From Thermohalobaculum sp039028795 (GTDB taxonomy: Bacteria; Pseudomonadota; Alphaproteobacteria; Rhodobacterales; Rhodobacteraceae), in assembly GCA_039028795.1 (NCBI GenBank), contig JBCCHJ010000011.1, forward strand, positions 1 to 64,000: a DNA stretch of 64,000 nt, written 5' to 3'. How positions within the stretch are numbered: position 1 is the stretch's first letter; every line of letters starts with the position of its first letter. The translations under genes were made by a program, and so were the position numbers. The notes under the pieces are model-generated. The model was not told where the DNA came from. It searched no databases and worked only from the letters and a program-made list of their open reading frames with translations. Of this stretch, positions 15,365-24,820 are shown piece after piece.

Positions 15365-18357
15365 GCGGGTATCGCCTTCCCTCGGGCGGTTATGTCGACC
15401 GGTCAAAGAACGTCTCATTCACCTGGGATCAAACCCGCCATATCGGCCATGCCGGGGACACGGTCGCCTCGGCATTGATGGCCCATGGCGAGCGCATCCT
15501 TGGCCGGTCATTTAAATACCATCGCCCACGCGGGATCATGTCCGCGGGTGTCGAGGAATCCGGTGCGGTGGTGTCGCTCTGGTCCGGCCCGCGGCGGGTT
15601 GCAAATGTAAAAGCCACCACCGCGGAAATCGTCGACGGGCTGGAGGTATTTGGCCAAAACGCCTGGCCTTCGGTTCGCCGGGACTTTGGGGCGGTCAACA
15701 ATATGCTGGGCCGTTTCTTTGGTGCAGGGTTTTACTACAAGACCTTCTTCGGGATCACAGGGCGCGGCACCTGGGAATGGATGCAGTTCGAAAAGGTGAT
15801 CCGACAGGCGGCGGGTATGGGCCGCGCTTCGGATCAACCGGATCCTGATCACTACGAAATCGTCCACGACCACTGCGATGTCCTGGTCGTCGGCTCTGGC
15901 CCCGCTGGGCTATCTGCGGTAGAGGCTGCGGCGGATGCCGGTATGGATGTCATCCTGGTAGAACAGGATTTCGAGCTGGGCGGGTCCATCCTGTCTGGCA
16001 TGACGACCGAGATTGAAGGCAAACCGGCCGAAGAATGGCGAACGTCCAAGATTAGTGGGTTAGATGGCAAAGGCCGGATCTGGACCCGGACAACCGCCTT
16101 TGGGCTTTACGATCACGGCGTCATGGGGCTGTTGGAACGGGTTACCGATCATCTGGCAAAGCCGGGCGACCTGCCCCGCGAACGCATGCGCATTGTCCGG
16201 GCGCAACGGATCATCCTGGCCACTGGGGCGGTGGAACGTCCCTTTGCCTTCGGCAATAACGATACCCCTGGGGTGATGCTGGCCAGCGCGGCGGCGACCT
16301 ATGTCAACCGGTTTGCCGTCGCGCCGGGGAAACGGGTTGTCCTGGGAACAAACAACGACAGCGCCTATCATGCGGCGATGACACTGGCCGGTGTTGGGAT
16401 CGACACCACGATCCTCGACAGCCGCGAACTACTGCCCGGGGCTGCCGCCGAAGCCGCCCGGGCCGCAGGCATCCATGTGCGGGCCGGATGCGTGCCGATC
16501 GAAGCCAAAGGCGGGCGCAGCGTCACTGCAGTAGAAATCGGCAGACACCAGGGCGACAAGAACATCGCCGAAGATCGTATCGAATGTGACATCATTGGTA
16601 TCTCGGGTGGCTGGACGCCAGTGATGCACCTAATCTCGCACAAAGGGATCCGGCCGGCCTGGAGTGACGACCTTTCCGCATTTGTGGTCACCGACCCGGG
16701 GGCCGAGCCGGTCGCGTTGGCCGGGGCCGCGGCGGGACACTTCACCACCGATAGTGCGGTCAAGGCCGGTAGGGCCGCGGGATCCGATGCCGCGAAGGCT
16801 ATCACCGGGAAGCGCCGCACAAAGCTTCCTGCGCCGGTCCATGGCTGGGAACAACCGCTAGAGCCGCTTTGGGAAATCCGCGACCCAGGACGCAAGCTGA
16901 AAAGCTTCATCGATCCGCAGCATGACGTGACCTGCGATGATGTGCGCCTCGCGCACAAGGAAGGCTATGTCTCGGTCGAGCACCTGAAACGCTACACAAC
17001 CCTCGGCATGGCGACCGACCAGGGCAAGATGGGCAATGTCATCGGTTTGGCGTTGATGGCCGAGGCTTCCGGCAAGACGATCCCGGAAACCGGCACAACC
17101 ACCTTCCGCCCGCCGTATACACCTGTCTCGATCGGGGCGATGGCCGGGGACGAGCGTGGCATGCATTGGCGCCCGACACGGCATTCGCCGATGCGGGAAG
17201 AGCACGAAAAACTTGGCTGCAAGTTCGTGGATGCCGGGTTCTGGAAACGGTCCTGGTACTACCCGCAAGGTGACGAGGGCCTGGCCGAGGCCGCGATGCG
17301 CGAAGCCATCGCTGTGCGCGAACACTGCGGAATGGTCGATGTCAGCACCCTGGGTAAAATCATGGTGCAAGGCCCGGATTCGTCAGAATTCCTGAACCGC
17401 GTCTATTCCAACGCTTTCGCCAAGCTGCCGGTCGGCAAGGCCCGCTATGGTCTGATGCTGCGCGACGACGGGATCGTCTTCGATGACGGAACGACCTGGC
17501 GGCTGTCTGAAACCGACTTCTTCATGACCACGACCACAGCCAATGCAGGACCGGTCATGCTGCATCTGGCCACTCTGCTACAGACGCGGTGGCCAGAGAT
17601 GAAGGTACACATAACGTCCGTATCCGATCACTGGGGCGGCGTCGCCGTGGCAGGGCCAAAGGCCCGTGCAGTGCTGGATGCCGTGTGCCCGGACATCGAC
17701 TTTTCTGACGAGGCGATGCCCTTCATGGGCGTCCGTCAGGGTCATATGAGCACCGATGACGGCGAAATCCCCGTGATGACCGCGCGGTTGTCATTCTCTG
17801 GCGAACAGGCGTGGGAGGTGATGGCCCCCGCCGATTATTGTCCGGCCATGTTCCGCGCACTGCTGCCCGGGATAAAAGAGGCTGGCGGAATTCCATATGG
17901 GCTGGAGGCTATGGATTGCCTGCGGGTCGAAAAAGGCCACGTAACGGGCCGGGAGTTGGACGGACGGACCACAGCGGCGGATGTTGGCCTTGGCGGGATG
18001 GCCTCTCAGAAGAAATACTATATCGGCCGGGTCCTCGCGGGGCGCCCGGACCTGGTGCGCGCGGACCGGCCAACCTTGGTCGGCCTGATACCGACGATGC
18101 CGGATGCACGGTTCAAGGCTGGCTCGATACTATTTCCGCCCGGCGAAGAAGAAGGTCATGGTTTGGGTCATGTGTCCTCGATTGCCGACAGCCCCGCCAT
18201 GAAGGCCTGGATCGGATTGGGTTTTGTGTCGGGCGGGTTGGCCCAATGGGAGGGCAAAACAATCGTCGCCCGAAACCCGATTGACGATCAGAACACGGAA
18301 GTCAAAGTCGTCTCACCTCATATGTTCGACGCGAAAGGGGAGCGGATGCATGGCTGA
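15361..18357 (+). CDS. soxA: Sarcosine oxidase, alpha subunit
   Basis: 998 residues. The N-terminal region (about 1-100) resembles a 2Fe-2S-like fold without the cluster cysteines (RSFKYHRPRG). The NAD-binding domain starts near residue 170 with CDVLVVGSGPAGLSAVEAA. The C-terminal ~400 residues form a GcvT-type tetrahydrofolate-binding domain (KIMVQGPDSSEFLNRVYSN, LSFSGEQAWEV, LRVEKGHVTGRELDG). It catalyses methyl transfer from the sarcosine-derived imine to folate. The start overlaps soxD; the last eight bases overlap soxG. Length and domain order match the family. Confidence 0.95.
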   Translation: MSGYRLPSGGYVDRSKNVSFTWDQTRHIGHAGDTVASALMAHGERILGRSFKYHRPRGIMSAGVEESGAVVSLWSGPRRVANVKATTAEIVDGLEVFGQNAWPSVRRDFGAVNNMLGRFFGAGFYYKTFFGITGRGTWEWMQFEKVIRQAAGMGRASDQPDPDHYEIVHDHCDVLVVGSGPAGLSAVEAAADAGMDVILVEQDFELGGSILSGMTTEIEGKPAEEWRTSKISGLDGKGRIWTRTTAFGLYDHGVMGLLERVTDHLAKPGDLPRERMRIVRAQRIILATGAVERPFAFGNNDTPGVMLASAAATYVNRFAVAPGKRVVLGTNNDSAYHAAMTLAGVGIDTTILDSRELLPGAAAEAARAAGIHVRAGCVPIEAKGGRSVTAVEIGRHQGDKNIAEDRIECDIIGISGGWTPVMHLISHKGIRPAWSDDLSAFVVTDPGAEPVALAGAAAGHFTTDSAVKAGRAAGSDAAKAITGKRRTKLPAPVHGWEQPLEPLWEIRDPGRKLKSFIDPQHDVTCDDVRLAHKEGYVSVEHLKRYTTLGMATDQGKMGNVIGLALMAEASGKTIPETGTTTFRPPYTPVSIGAMAGDERGMHWRPTRHSPMREEHEKLGCKFVDAGFWKRSWYYPQGDEGLAEAAMREAIAVREHCGMVDVSTLGKIMVQGPDSSEFLNRVYSNAFAKLPVGKARYGLMLRDDGIVFDDGTTWRLSETDFFMTTTTANAGPVMLHLATLLQTRWPEMKVHITSVSDHWGGVAVAGPKARAVLDAVCPDIDFSDEAMPFMGVRQGHMSTDDGEIPVMTARLSFSGEQAWEVMAPADYCPAMFRALLPGIKEAGGIPYGLEAMDCLRVEKGHVTGRELDGRTTAADVGLGGMASQKKYYIGRVLAGRPDLVRADRPTLVGLIPTMPDARFKAGSILFPPGEEEGHGLGHVSSIADSPAMKAWIGLGFVSGGLAQWEGKTIVARNPIDDQNTEVKVVSPHMFDAKGERMHG

Positions 18358-18907
18358 ACGCGCGATACCCTTTACCGCCGCCGCCACAGGATCTGCAGAT
18401 GGCGTCAGCATGGACACCCCGGCACGGGGTTCGATCTGGCAGATTGCGGCCTGGCCTGAGACTTTCGAAACCATCGAATCCGATCTGGCCAAAGTCTGTG
18501 GCTGTGCAGCGCCGGGCCCCGGCAAGGCGCTCGAAACCTTGGATGGTCACCTCTTGATTCGAACCGAACCGCTGAAGTGGTGGGTTTTGGGCCCGGACGG
18601 GGCTGAATGTCCGCTGACGCCAAACCCGGAAGACGGTGTCTGGCTGGATATGAGTCACGACCAGGTCTCGATCGCATTGACAGGCCCGAATGCGGCCGAG
18701 ATTCTGAAGCGCATGGTATCGATCGACGTCCGCGATCACGCCTTTCCAAATCTCAGCTTCGCGACGACCCATATGCACCACATGATCACCAAGGTCCTGC
18801 GTCGGGACGACGGCGATACGCCCCGCTATGAAGTCATGGTCATGCGATCCTATGCGGATGATTTGCGAGAGATCACCCAGCATCACCTGCATCATTTTGG
18901 ACATTGA
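18350..18907 (+). CDS. soxG: Sarcosine oxidase, gamma subunit
   Basis: 185 residues, the smallest catalytic-complex partner, related to the folate-binding GcvT fold. Seen: LIRTEPLKWWVLGP, DMSHDQVSIALTGPNAAEILKRM and the C-terminal YEVMVMRSYADDLREIT. Its ATG lies inside the last codons of soxA in another frame (8-base overlap), ending the operon. No terminator with a U-run is visible directly after the stop. Confidence 0.92.
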   Translation: MAERAIPFTAAATGSADGVSMDTPARGSIWQIAAWPETFETIESDLAKVCGCAAPGPGKALETLDGHLLIRTEPLKWWVLGPDGAECPLTPNPEDGVWLDMSHDQVSIALTGPNAAEILKRMVSIDVRDHAFPNLSFATTHMHHMITKVLRRDDGDTPRYEVMVMRSYADDLREITQHHLHHFGH

Positions 18908-18996
18908 GACGCTGCGTTTGACGGAACATCGCAGCGGCACGAAACGCACCTACACCCAATGATTTCAGCGCCTGAACGGATAGCTGCCCAATGAGA

Positions 18997-19341
18997 TCAG
19001 CTTGGGGCGTCCAAAAGTCCCGTATGGGCAGGCATGACATAATCAGCGGGCACAATCGTACCTGTGCCATCCCTCTTGAACTCGTATCCGACATGGCCAT
19101 TCCGGGCCCATGTGCACACGACCAACCCACGCAAAATACGGTCATCGCCGCGCATGATATCAGCATATCCGCGTAGCGGAGGGCGGCCATCAGCCTCAAT
19201 CACAAAACCGGTTTTGCCTAGGTGAACAATGGGGTGGGATTGTCCGTCAGCAACCACGCTATACGCAGCCTGGTGCCGAAGATTGCGTTGCCGCTGGGCT
19301 TCCAAAGCCGTTGCGACATCTCCAGGCAGAATTTCGTCCAT
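18997..19341 (-). CDS. Conserved hypothetical protein, possibly PilZ-like
   Basis: 114 residues, preceded by a GGGGG ribosome-binding site. The central part, YSVVADGQSHPIVHLGKTGFVIEADGRPPLRGYADI, followed by a basic/aromatic C-terminal half, has the look of a small beta-barrel such as PilZ. The RxxxR c-di-GMP motif is not convincing. It sits between the sox operon (convergent) and folE (same strand, 128 bases upstream). Function unknown. Confidence 0.6.
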   Translation of the reverse strand: MDEILPGDVATALEAQRQRNLRHQAAYSVVADGQSHPIVHLGKTGFVIEADGRPPLRGYADIMRGDDRILRGLVVCTWARNGHVGYEFKRDGTGTIVPADYVMPAHTGLLDAPS

Positions 19342-19469
19342 ACGCTACCCCCGACACTGAACTAACTTACGGGAGACAGCATGTTGGAAGGCAGAGGTTA
19401 AGAAAACCCCATATTTTTCTTCAGAGTTTAATTTTCAGCTTGATCTCACGAATCAAACGGATCCCGACA

Positions 19470-20117
19470 TCACCCCATCCGGTTCGTCGGATTCCCGATG
19501 ATATCCATGAATTCCTTGCGAGTGCGCGGGTCTGACCGGAAGGTGCCCAGCATCGTCGACGTCACCATCGAAACACCATGGCGGTGCACGCCGCGGGTCG
19601 ACATGCAGTGATGTTCGCCTTCCACGACGACGGCGACGCCCTTGGGACGTAAGACCTCCATCAATACATTGGCGATCTGCGCAGTCATTTTTTCCTGCAC
19701 CTGCAGACGTTTCGCAAAGACGTTGACCAGCCGCGCCAGCTTCGAGATACCGACAACCCGATCCGTTGGGATGTACCCGACATGCGCCCTGCCAATGATC
19801 GGCGCCATATGATGTTCGCAGTAGCTTTCGAACCGGATATCGCGCAGCACGACCATTTCGTCATAACCGTCGACTTCCTCGAAGGTCCTACGCAGCAATT
19901 CCACCGGGTCTTGATCATAACCTGCGAACCATTCCCGGTAGGCGCGGATGACCCTGTCAGGTGTATCCAGCAAACCCTCGCGGTCCGGGTCATCACCGGC
20001 CCAACGCAGCAAAGTCCGAACGGCTTCACGAGCCTCATCCTCGGACGGACGCTGCACATCAGGCGGCGTGATGATCTTTTTGACAGAGTCGGTCATTCGC
20101 AGGGTAATCTCGTTCAT
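19470..20117 (-). CDS. folE: GTP cyclohydrolase I
   Basis: 215 residues. Converts GTP to dihydroneopterin triphosphate, the first step of folate synthesis. Zinc and catalytic residues are present in FESYCEHHMAPIIG (Cys, His) and EGEHHCMSTRGV (second Cys); VQEKMTAQIA and the C-terminal TSTMLGTFRSDPRTRKEFM are family hallmarks. Residues 1-35 form a less conserved tail. It lies on the same strand as metZ, 144 bases after it. Proximity to the folate-dependent sarcosine/dimethylglycine enzymes fits a one-carbon neighbourhood. Confidence 0.95.
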   Translation of the reverse strand: MNEITLRMTDSVKKIITPPDVQRPSEDEAREAVRTLLRWAGDDPDREGLLDTPDRVIRAYREWFAGYDQDPVELLRRTFEEVDGYDEMVVLRDIRFESYCEHHMAPIIGRAHVGYIPTDRVVGISKLARLVNVFAKRLQVQEKMTAQIANVLMEVLRPKGVAVVVEGEHHCMSTRGVHRHGVSMVTSTMLGTFRSDPRTRKEFMDIIGNPTNRMG

Positions 20118-20261
20118 AGTCTCTTCCCGTGTCGCATATCTGCCCTCGGCTAGACTGTCCAGATAGGGCCGGACAAAGGTTTGGCAAACAGCTTTTCACG
20201 AATTGTGATGGTGAAGCCGGAACCATCAAGCTTGGGCCGGCAAAGCTTGTCCCGATCACAT

Positions 20262-21452
20262 TCAGACAGTTTCCAGGGCCGAAAGAAGGTCTTCGAGCAG
20301 ATCCTCGCGGTGCTCCAAACCCACCGAAAGACGGACCATACCCGGCGTGATCCCAAGGACGCGGCGCTGATCATCCGTAAGGCGCTGATGCGTGGTCGTC
20401 GTCGGATGCGTGACCAAGGTCTTTGCGTCGCCAAGATTGTTCGAAATCGACACCAGGTTCAGGGCATTCAGAAACCGGAATGCCCCGGGTTGACCATCGG
20501 CAATCTCCAGCGCCAACAGGGTTCCAGACCGGTCCATTTGAGATGCTGCAAGATTGTGCTGGGGATGACAGGGCAGCCCGGGATAGATCGTACGCTGCAG
20601 CTTTTCATGGCCAACCAAAGCCCCCGCCAGGTACTCCGCCCCGTCGGTTTGAGCGTTTACCCGCAAAGGCAGCGTCTCCATCCCTTTCAACAGCACCCAG
20701 GCATTGAACGGGCTGAGCGCGGGGCCGGTATGTTTGACATAAGGTTCGACCTGATCGCGGATGAAGCGTTCGGTGCCCAGGATGATACCGCCTAGGCAGC
20801 GGCCTTGCCCGTCGATATGTTTGGTCGCCGAATAGACAACGATATCAGCGCCCAATTCCAAGGGATGCTGATATGTCGGCGTTGCAAAGACGTTATCGAC
20901 GACCAGGCGCGCACCAACGTCGTGCGCAATCTCTGCCACCGCACGGATGTCTATGATTTCCAGCGTCGGGTTGGAAGGTGTTTCCATAAAGACCAGAAGG
21001 GTCTCCGGTCGCATTGCCGCACGCCACTGGTCCAGATCCGTGCCGTTGACCAGGGTCACATCAATGCCAAAGCGCGGGCAGAGGCTTTCGACAATCCAGA
21101 GACAGGACCCGAACAGCGCCCGTGCCGCGACCAGATGGTCGCCGGCCTGTAGCTGACACATCAGCGCCGCGTGGACCGCGGCCATGCCCGATGCCGTTGC
21201 AAACGCCGCCTCGGCACCTTCCAGCGCCGCCATGCGGTCCTCGAACATGGCGACTGTCGGATTACCGTAACGGGCGTAAATGAAACCTTCTTCGCCGTCG
21301 GGCAGATCGCCCTGAAACCGCGCCTCGGCAATTTCCGCGCTGGGATAGACGAAACCTTGGGTCAAATACAAAGCTTCGGACGTCTCGCCATAGGCACTGC
21401 GGCGTTGGCCTGAATGTATGACACGGGTGTTGGGATGAAACTTGTTTTTCAT
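20262..21452 (-). CDS. metZ: O-succinylhomoserine sulfhydrylase
   Basis: 396-residue PLP enzyme of the Cys/Met metabolism family that makes homocysteine directly from O-succinylhomoserine and sulphide. GFIYARYGNPTVAMFEDRMAAL is the family signature. The PLP lysine lies in YSATKHIDGQGRCLGG, and the residues after it are typical of MetZ rather than cystathionine synthase. The product feeds the homocysteine methyltransferases encoded 15 kb away. Expression is almost certainly controlled by the SAM-II riboswitch in its leader. Confidence 0.93.
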   Translation of the reverse strand: MKNKFHPNTRVIHSGQRRSAYGETSEALYLTQGFVYPSAEIAEARFQGDLPDGEEGFIYARYGNPTVAMFEDRMAALEGAEAAFATASGMAAVHAALMCQLQAGDHLVAARALFGSCLWIVESLCPRFGIDVTLVNGTDLDQWRAAMRPETLLVFMETPSNPTLEIIDIRAVAEIAHDVGARLVVDNVFATPTYQHPLELGADIVVYSATKHIDGQGRCLGGIILGTERFIRDQVEPYVKHTGPALSPFNAWVLLKGMETLPLRVNAQTDGAEYLAGALVGHEKLQRTIYPGLPCHPQHNLAASQMDRSGTLLALEIADGQPGAFRFLNALNLVSISNNLGDAKTLVTHPTTTTHQRLTDDQRRVLGITPGMVRLSVGLEHREDLLEDLLSALETV

Positions 21453-21516
21453 CTTTCTCGCCGGACTCCGGCCTCCATCGTCAGAGGACCGGTCCAGGGG
21501 TGGCTTACACCACGAC

Positions 21517-21573
21517 CTCTTTAGCGGGTTCTTTTACGTGGCCCGCAAGCCGGTCCGACAAATCGCCACGTTC
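21517..21573 (-). promoter_or_regulatory. SAM-II riboswitch in the metZ leader
   Basis: On the minus strand the leader shows the complete SAM-II pseudoknot pattern. Stem P1 is CGTGGC (21570-21565) pairing with GCCACG (21542-21537). The loop opens with GATTTGT and ends with CTTGCGG. After P1 comes A-rich TAAAAGAAC and then CCCGCTAAAG (21528-21519). The loop's GCGG can pair with CCGC before TAAA, forming the second helix. Further hairpins (GTGGTGTAAGCCAC, GGCCGGAGTCCGGC) lie between it and the metZ start about 65 bases on, the latter beside the ribosome-binding site. High SAM should lower metZ translation; that last step is known for the class, not shown here. Confidence 0.9.
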
Positions 21574-21765
21574 CTCGAGCAGGTAATGCGGATGGGCACG
21601 GCTGTCAATCCGTCTATGGACAACGGGTAATGAGCCTGGGCGTTGGCAGAGATTCGGCTGGGGTAACATAGGCTAGAACAGCTTGCTGCGGCTGGGCGTA
21701 TAGACCAAACACACCTTTTCAGGAAACCTTAGTGATCAACAGTCTTTGGGAAGTAATGCCATTGA
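21574..21765. other. Upstream region of metZ riboswitch
   Basis: About 190 bases between the glycosyltransferase stop and the SAM-II aptamer. It must contain the metZ promoter on the minus strand. No coding region or strong repeat is visible. Confidence 0.4.
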
Positions 21766-23973
21766 TCAAACCGTCTCTTCCGATGGGGATTCAGCGAAGG
21801 CAGGATGCTTTGGCAGCCGGATCTGCGCCAGGGCCTGCATTTCTTCTGCGGTCACGACATCCCCTTTTGCTTCCAGCAATGCAATCAGGCGCAGAAACAG
21901 TTTGCCGGGCGCGCGCTGCACTTCGACCAAGCGCATCAGCTGTGCGATCGCGGCGTCCGCCTCACCTGCCTGGTCCAAGAGCTGTGCGCTCAGCATTGCG
22001 TACTCGACCTCCAACGGCGCGAGGGTGACGGCCTTGTCCACGGCCGCAATGGCGTCGTCGGTCCTTTCCAATCGGTTAAAGGCCTGCGCCTGCAAGTAAG
22101 CAATCGAAGGCAGACCAGGGATGGCCTCAGCAGCGCTGTTCAAATGCTCCAAGGCGCGGTCTGCATCGCGAACGCGCAGTGCTGTCATCCCAGCCCAGGC
22201 CTGAAGAGCCGCCCAGTCCGGCGCCAGGGCCAGCGCCTTTTCGGCGGCGCTGTCAGCCTTCCGGAAACGACGGCCCAACCAATAGGCATGGCTTAGGCGT
22301 TGCCATGTCATCGGGCCGGCGTCTTTGCGCTTGGCCAGTGTCGTAAGGGATTCGGCGGCCACATCTGTATCGCCGCGATATGCCTGCAGGATTGCGCACT
22401 GGCTGTCGTGATCGGCCAGATCCGCGCCCTCGGATGCGATTTCGGCCAACCGTTCCGCTGCCCGGTCGACCGCGCCCTGGCGCACCACGGCAGGAAAGGA
22501 CACCGACCGCATCAAAGGGGCCCAATCCCAGACCATCGCATCGGTTGTCGGCAATGACTTGGGAAGCACACTGGCATCGGGCGGAAAGACTTCCGAGTAT
22601 TCGTTAAGCAATACCTTCAAAGAACCCCGGCGACGGTCGATCAGGCGCTGAGTGGGCGTCATCGGTAGAAAATTCTGCGGGGTCAGCACGCCAGTTTCCA
22701 GCATAAAAGGCACGATCGCACGCGCAGCAGGCACCGTCGGCGTATGCCAAAAGCCGTTCACCAGATGCTTGATCGCTGCCTGAGTGTCCTTGGCCCTGAG
22801 ATGCGCGTAGCCGTGCAGCATCTCGGACGTTGCAAGATCCTTCACATACATGATCGAGCGTTCGCGCATGATCTTGGCGATCTCCAGAACGCCATCGATA
22901 TCGCCCGCATGATGGTGCAGCCGCATCCCCATCGGATAGGCGAAGGAGATATTCAGGCCTTCGGCGATCTTCAGGCGGAACAGCCGTGCCGCACGGGCCC
23001 AGTCCCCCCGGCCTTCCAGCCAATTGGCGATATGCGCCAGACCCTGGCCGACATGGCCGTCGCCTTCCAGGCTGTCTGGAGTATGCTCCAACTGGTCATA
23101 GAGCGCTTCGTGCGCCTCATCCACCAGATCGTCATCCATGGCATCGGTAATGGACAGCTTCTCGGCGCCGGTCAGATCCGCCGCCGTCGACGAAAATGCG
23201 CTGCGAGGCGGCGCGATGATCGTCTTGCACCTGGACATGGCGAAAAGCTCAAAAAGATCCCGCTGGGCTTCCGTAAGCCCGGCCATGTCGATGACGTCAT
23301 CAATGATCTTCAAGGTCGGGAATTTGGTTTTATAGTGCTGGATAGATCCCGCATCATCCGAGAAGATTATCGCGCCGCCATTGGCTTCCGATAGCGCCCG
23401 ATCCATGTGTCTTTCGTAGAATTCGTTGGGGATGACCTTGTGCGCCCAGGCTTTGTGCTTGGCCTTGGGGTCATCCGTAAGGTCCCCCCTGCGAATATGA
23501 TAGGCCGTGTGTCCGGCCAAGGCGCTTTCCAACGTCTTCATCGCCGCCGCAACCGGGGCGGAGAACGGAATCTGGTCAAACTTCGTCCGGAACCGTTCGG
23601 TCACTTCGGCTTCGTCTTCATCCTTCAGCTTGATCACGCCAAAGGCATTGCCGACGATCATATCCTGCCCAGCACCCAGAATGGCCTCAACCGCGTCCGG
23701 TTGCTGCTGTAGATTGCCCGAAAGATTCTCGGCTTCCGGTCGGATTTTCTTCCACTGATCAGCCGTCAGAAAGTGGCGGTCGACAAACCCCGCATCAAAC
23801 ATCTCGGTCGGATCGTTGAAGACATGGCCAACCCCGGTCGTATCGATCCAGGCACATCGGAAATCGACTCCCAGATCGTCCGCCAGGCGCATGGCGTTGA
23901 TCAAGCTTACCAGGCGCGCACCCAACCGGTCGGCCCGGAAGGCGATCAGCTTACCTTGGTCTTTCTGGGGCAT
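21766..23973 (-). CDS. Fucosyltransferase-like (HxRRGD) protein with C-terminal TPR domain
   Basis: About 735 residues. The N-terminal third resembles GT11/POFUT-type fucosyltransferases. GKLIAFRADRLGARLVSLINAMRLADDLG is the nucleotide-sugar fold start; AYHIRRGDLTDD (H159-D164) is the HxRRxD donor motif; and AMSRCKTIIAPPRSAFSSTAADL is the C-terminal loop of that fold. From about residue 300 helical repeats follow, with clear TPR pairs near the end (ALAPDWAALQAWAGMTALRVRD and relatives). Adjacent GDP-L-fucose synthase supports a GDP-fucose donor. The start is uncertain: ATG at 23973 lies 11 bases past the FkbM stop, but in-frame ATGs at 24018 and 24009 would overlap that gene. Confidence 0.7.
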   Translation of the reverse strand: MPQKDQGKLIAFRADRLGARLVSLINAMRLADDLGVDFRCAWIDTTGVGHVFNDPTEMFDAGFVDRHFLTADQWKKIRPEAENLSGNLQQQPDAVEAILGAGQDMIVGNAFGVIKLKDEDEAEVTERFRTKFDQIPFSAPVAAAMKTLESALAGHTAYHIRRGDLTDDPKAKHKAWAHKVIPNEFYERHMDRALSEANGGAIIFSDDAGSIQHYKTKFPTLKIIDDVIDMAGLTEAQRDLFELFAMSRCKTIIAPPRSAFSSTAADLTGAEKLSITDAMDDDLVDEAHEALYDQLEHTPDSLEGDGHVGQGLAHIANWLEGRGDWARAARLFRLKIAEGLNISFAYPMGMRLHHHAGDIDGVLEIAKIMRERSIMYVKDLATSEMLHGYAHLRAKDTQAAIKHLVNGFWHTPTVPAARAIVPFMLETGVLTPQNFLPMTPTQRLIDRRRGSLKVLLNEYSEVFPPDASVLPKSLPTTDAMVWDWAPLMRSVSFPAVVRQGAVDRAAERLAEIASEGADLADHDSQCAILQAYRGDTDVAAESLTTLAKRKDAGPMTWQRLSHAYWLGRRFRKADSAAEKALALAPDWAALQAWAGMTALRVRDADRALEHLNSAAEAIPGLPSIAYLQAQAFNRLERTDDAIAAVDKAVTLAPLEVEYAMLSAQLLDQAGEADAAIAQLMRLVEVQRAPGKLFLRLIALLEAKGDVVTAEEMQALAQIRLPKHPAFAESPSEETV

Positions 23974-23983
23974 CGGTCGGGCG

Positions 23984-24805
23984 TCAGCCAGCGAGCGAGC
24001 GGTGAACATACCAGTCATCAAAACGCGTGTACTCCGGGAAACGCCGCACATACCCTTTTGCGGTCATCAACTCATAGATCTCCGCCCTCAGCGGTGTGAA
24101 GTTGTGCTCAATGGTGAACAGCTTCACCTGCCGCTTCGAAAAGTCGAACGCTTTCAGGATCTCTAGCTCGGATCCTTCCGTATCCACCGACATGTAGTCG
24201 ATTTCGTCTGGCGCATTGTGTTCATCCAAAAGATCATCCAGCGAAATCGTCTGGACCGGCACCTCGCGGTGATTGGCCCGCATGGTTTCTTCGTTGTGGT
24301 CTTCGGGGTTGATCTCGGCCAGACGGGAAAACATCCCCTTCTCCGTGCAGAGAAACGTCATCGTCTCGCCGGTTTTGGAATAAACGCACTTATGGCTGAT
24401 ATGGCAGTTTCGCTCGCGCCCTAGACGTTCGTGGTAGTCCGGGTTCGGCTCTGCAACGATGCCCTGCCAATCGTAGTGATGCTCCAGCACGTGGCTGTTC
24501 GACATCGTGATGCCGTTCGTTGCACCGAATTCGACGAAATATCCGCCTTTTTTCCCATCCAGCTCGTAAAGCGCCCAAAGGTCCTGGAACAATTGGCCCT
24601 GCGCCGGCGCGACCCGGGGAAGCGCAAATTCAAAGAACCCTTCCAGGGTTCGCGTCTTCGAATCCCATTCCTTGGTGCGCTGCTGTTTACGATGCATCTG
24701 CATGATGTTCAGCATGGCCGAGGCCCGGTCCGATGCCTTCTTCTCGATGCCCAGCTCACGCATAGCCTTGACGATGCGGTTTTCCTTGACGGGGATCTCG
24801 TTCAT
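23984..24805 (-). CDS. FkbM-family methyltransferase
   Basis: 273 residues. The FkbM SAM site reads KKGGYFVEFGATNGITMSNSH, and the diagnostic MSVDTEGSELEILKAFDF and KLFTIEHNF follow. A helical N-terminal extension of about 70 residues precedes the fold. Family members O-methylate sugars or polyketides. A CGGAG ribosome-binding site precedes the start. It lies between the fucosyltransferase-like gene and GDP-fucose synthase, so methylation of a fucose-containing glycan is a reasonable inference. Confidence 0.87.
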   Translation of the reverse strand: MNEIPVKENRIVKAMRELGIEKKASDRASAMLNIMQMHRKQQRTKEWDSKTRTLEGFFEFALPRVAPAQGQLFQDLWALYELDGKKGGYFVEFGATNGITMSNSHVLEHHYDWQGIVAEPNPDYHERLGRERNCHISHKCVYSKTGETMTFLCTEKGMFSRLAEINPEDHNEETMRANHREVPVQTISLDDLLDEHNAPDEIDYMSVDTEGSELEILKAFDFSKRQVKLFTIEHNFTPLRAEIYELMTAKGYVRRFPEYTRFDDWYVHRSLAG

Positions 24806-24820
24806 GACCGTGCTCCGTGT

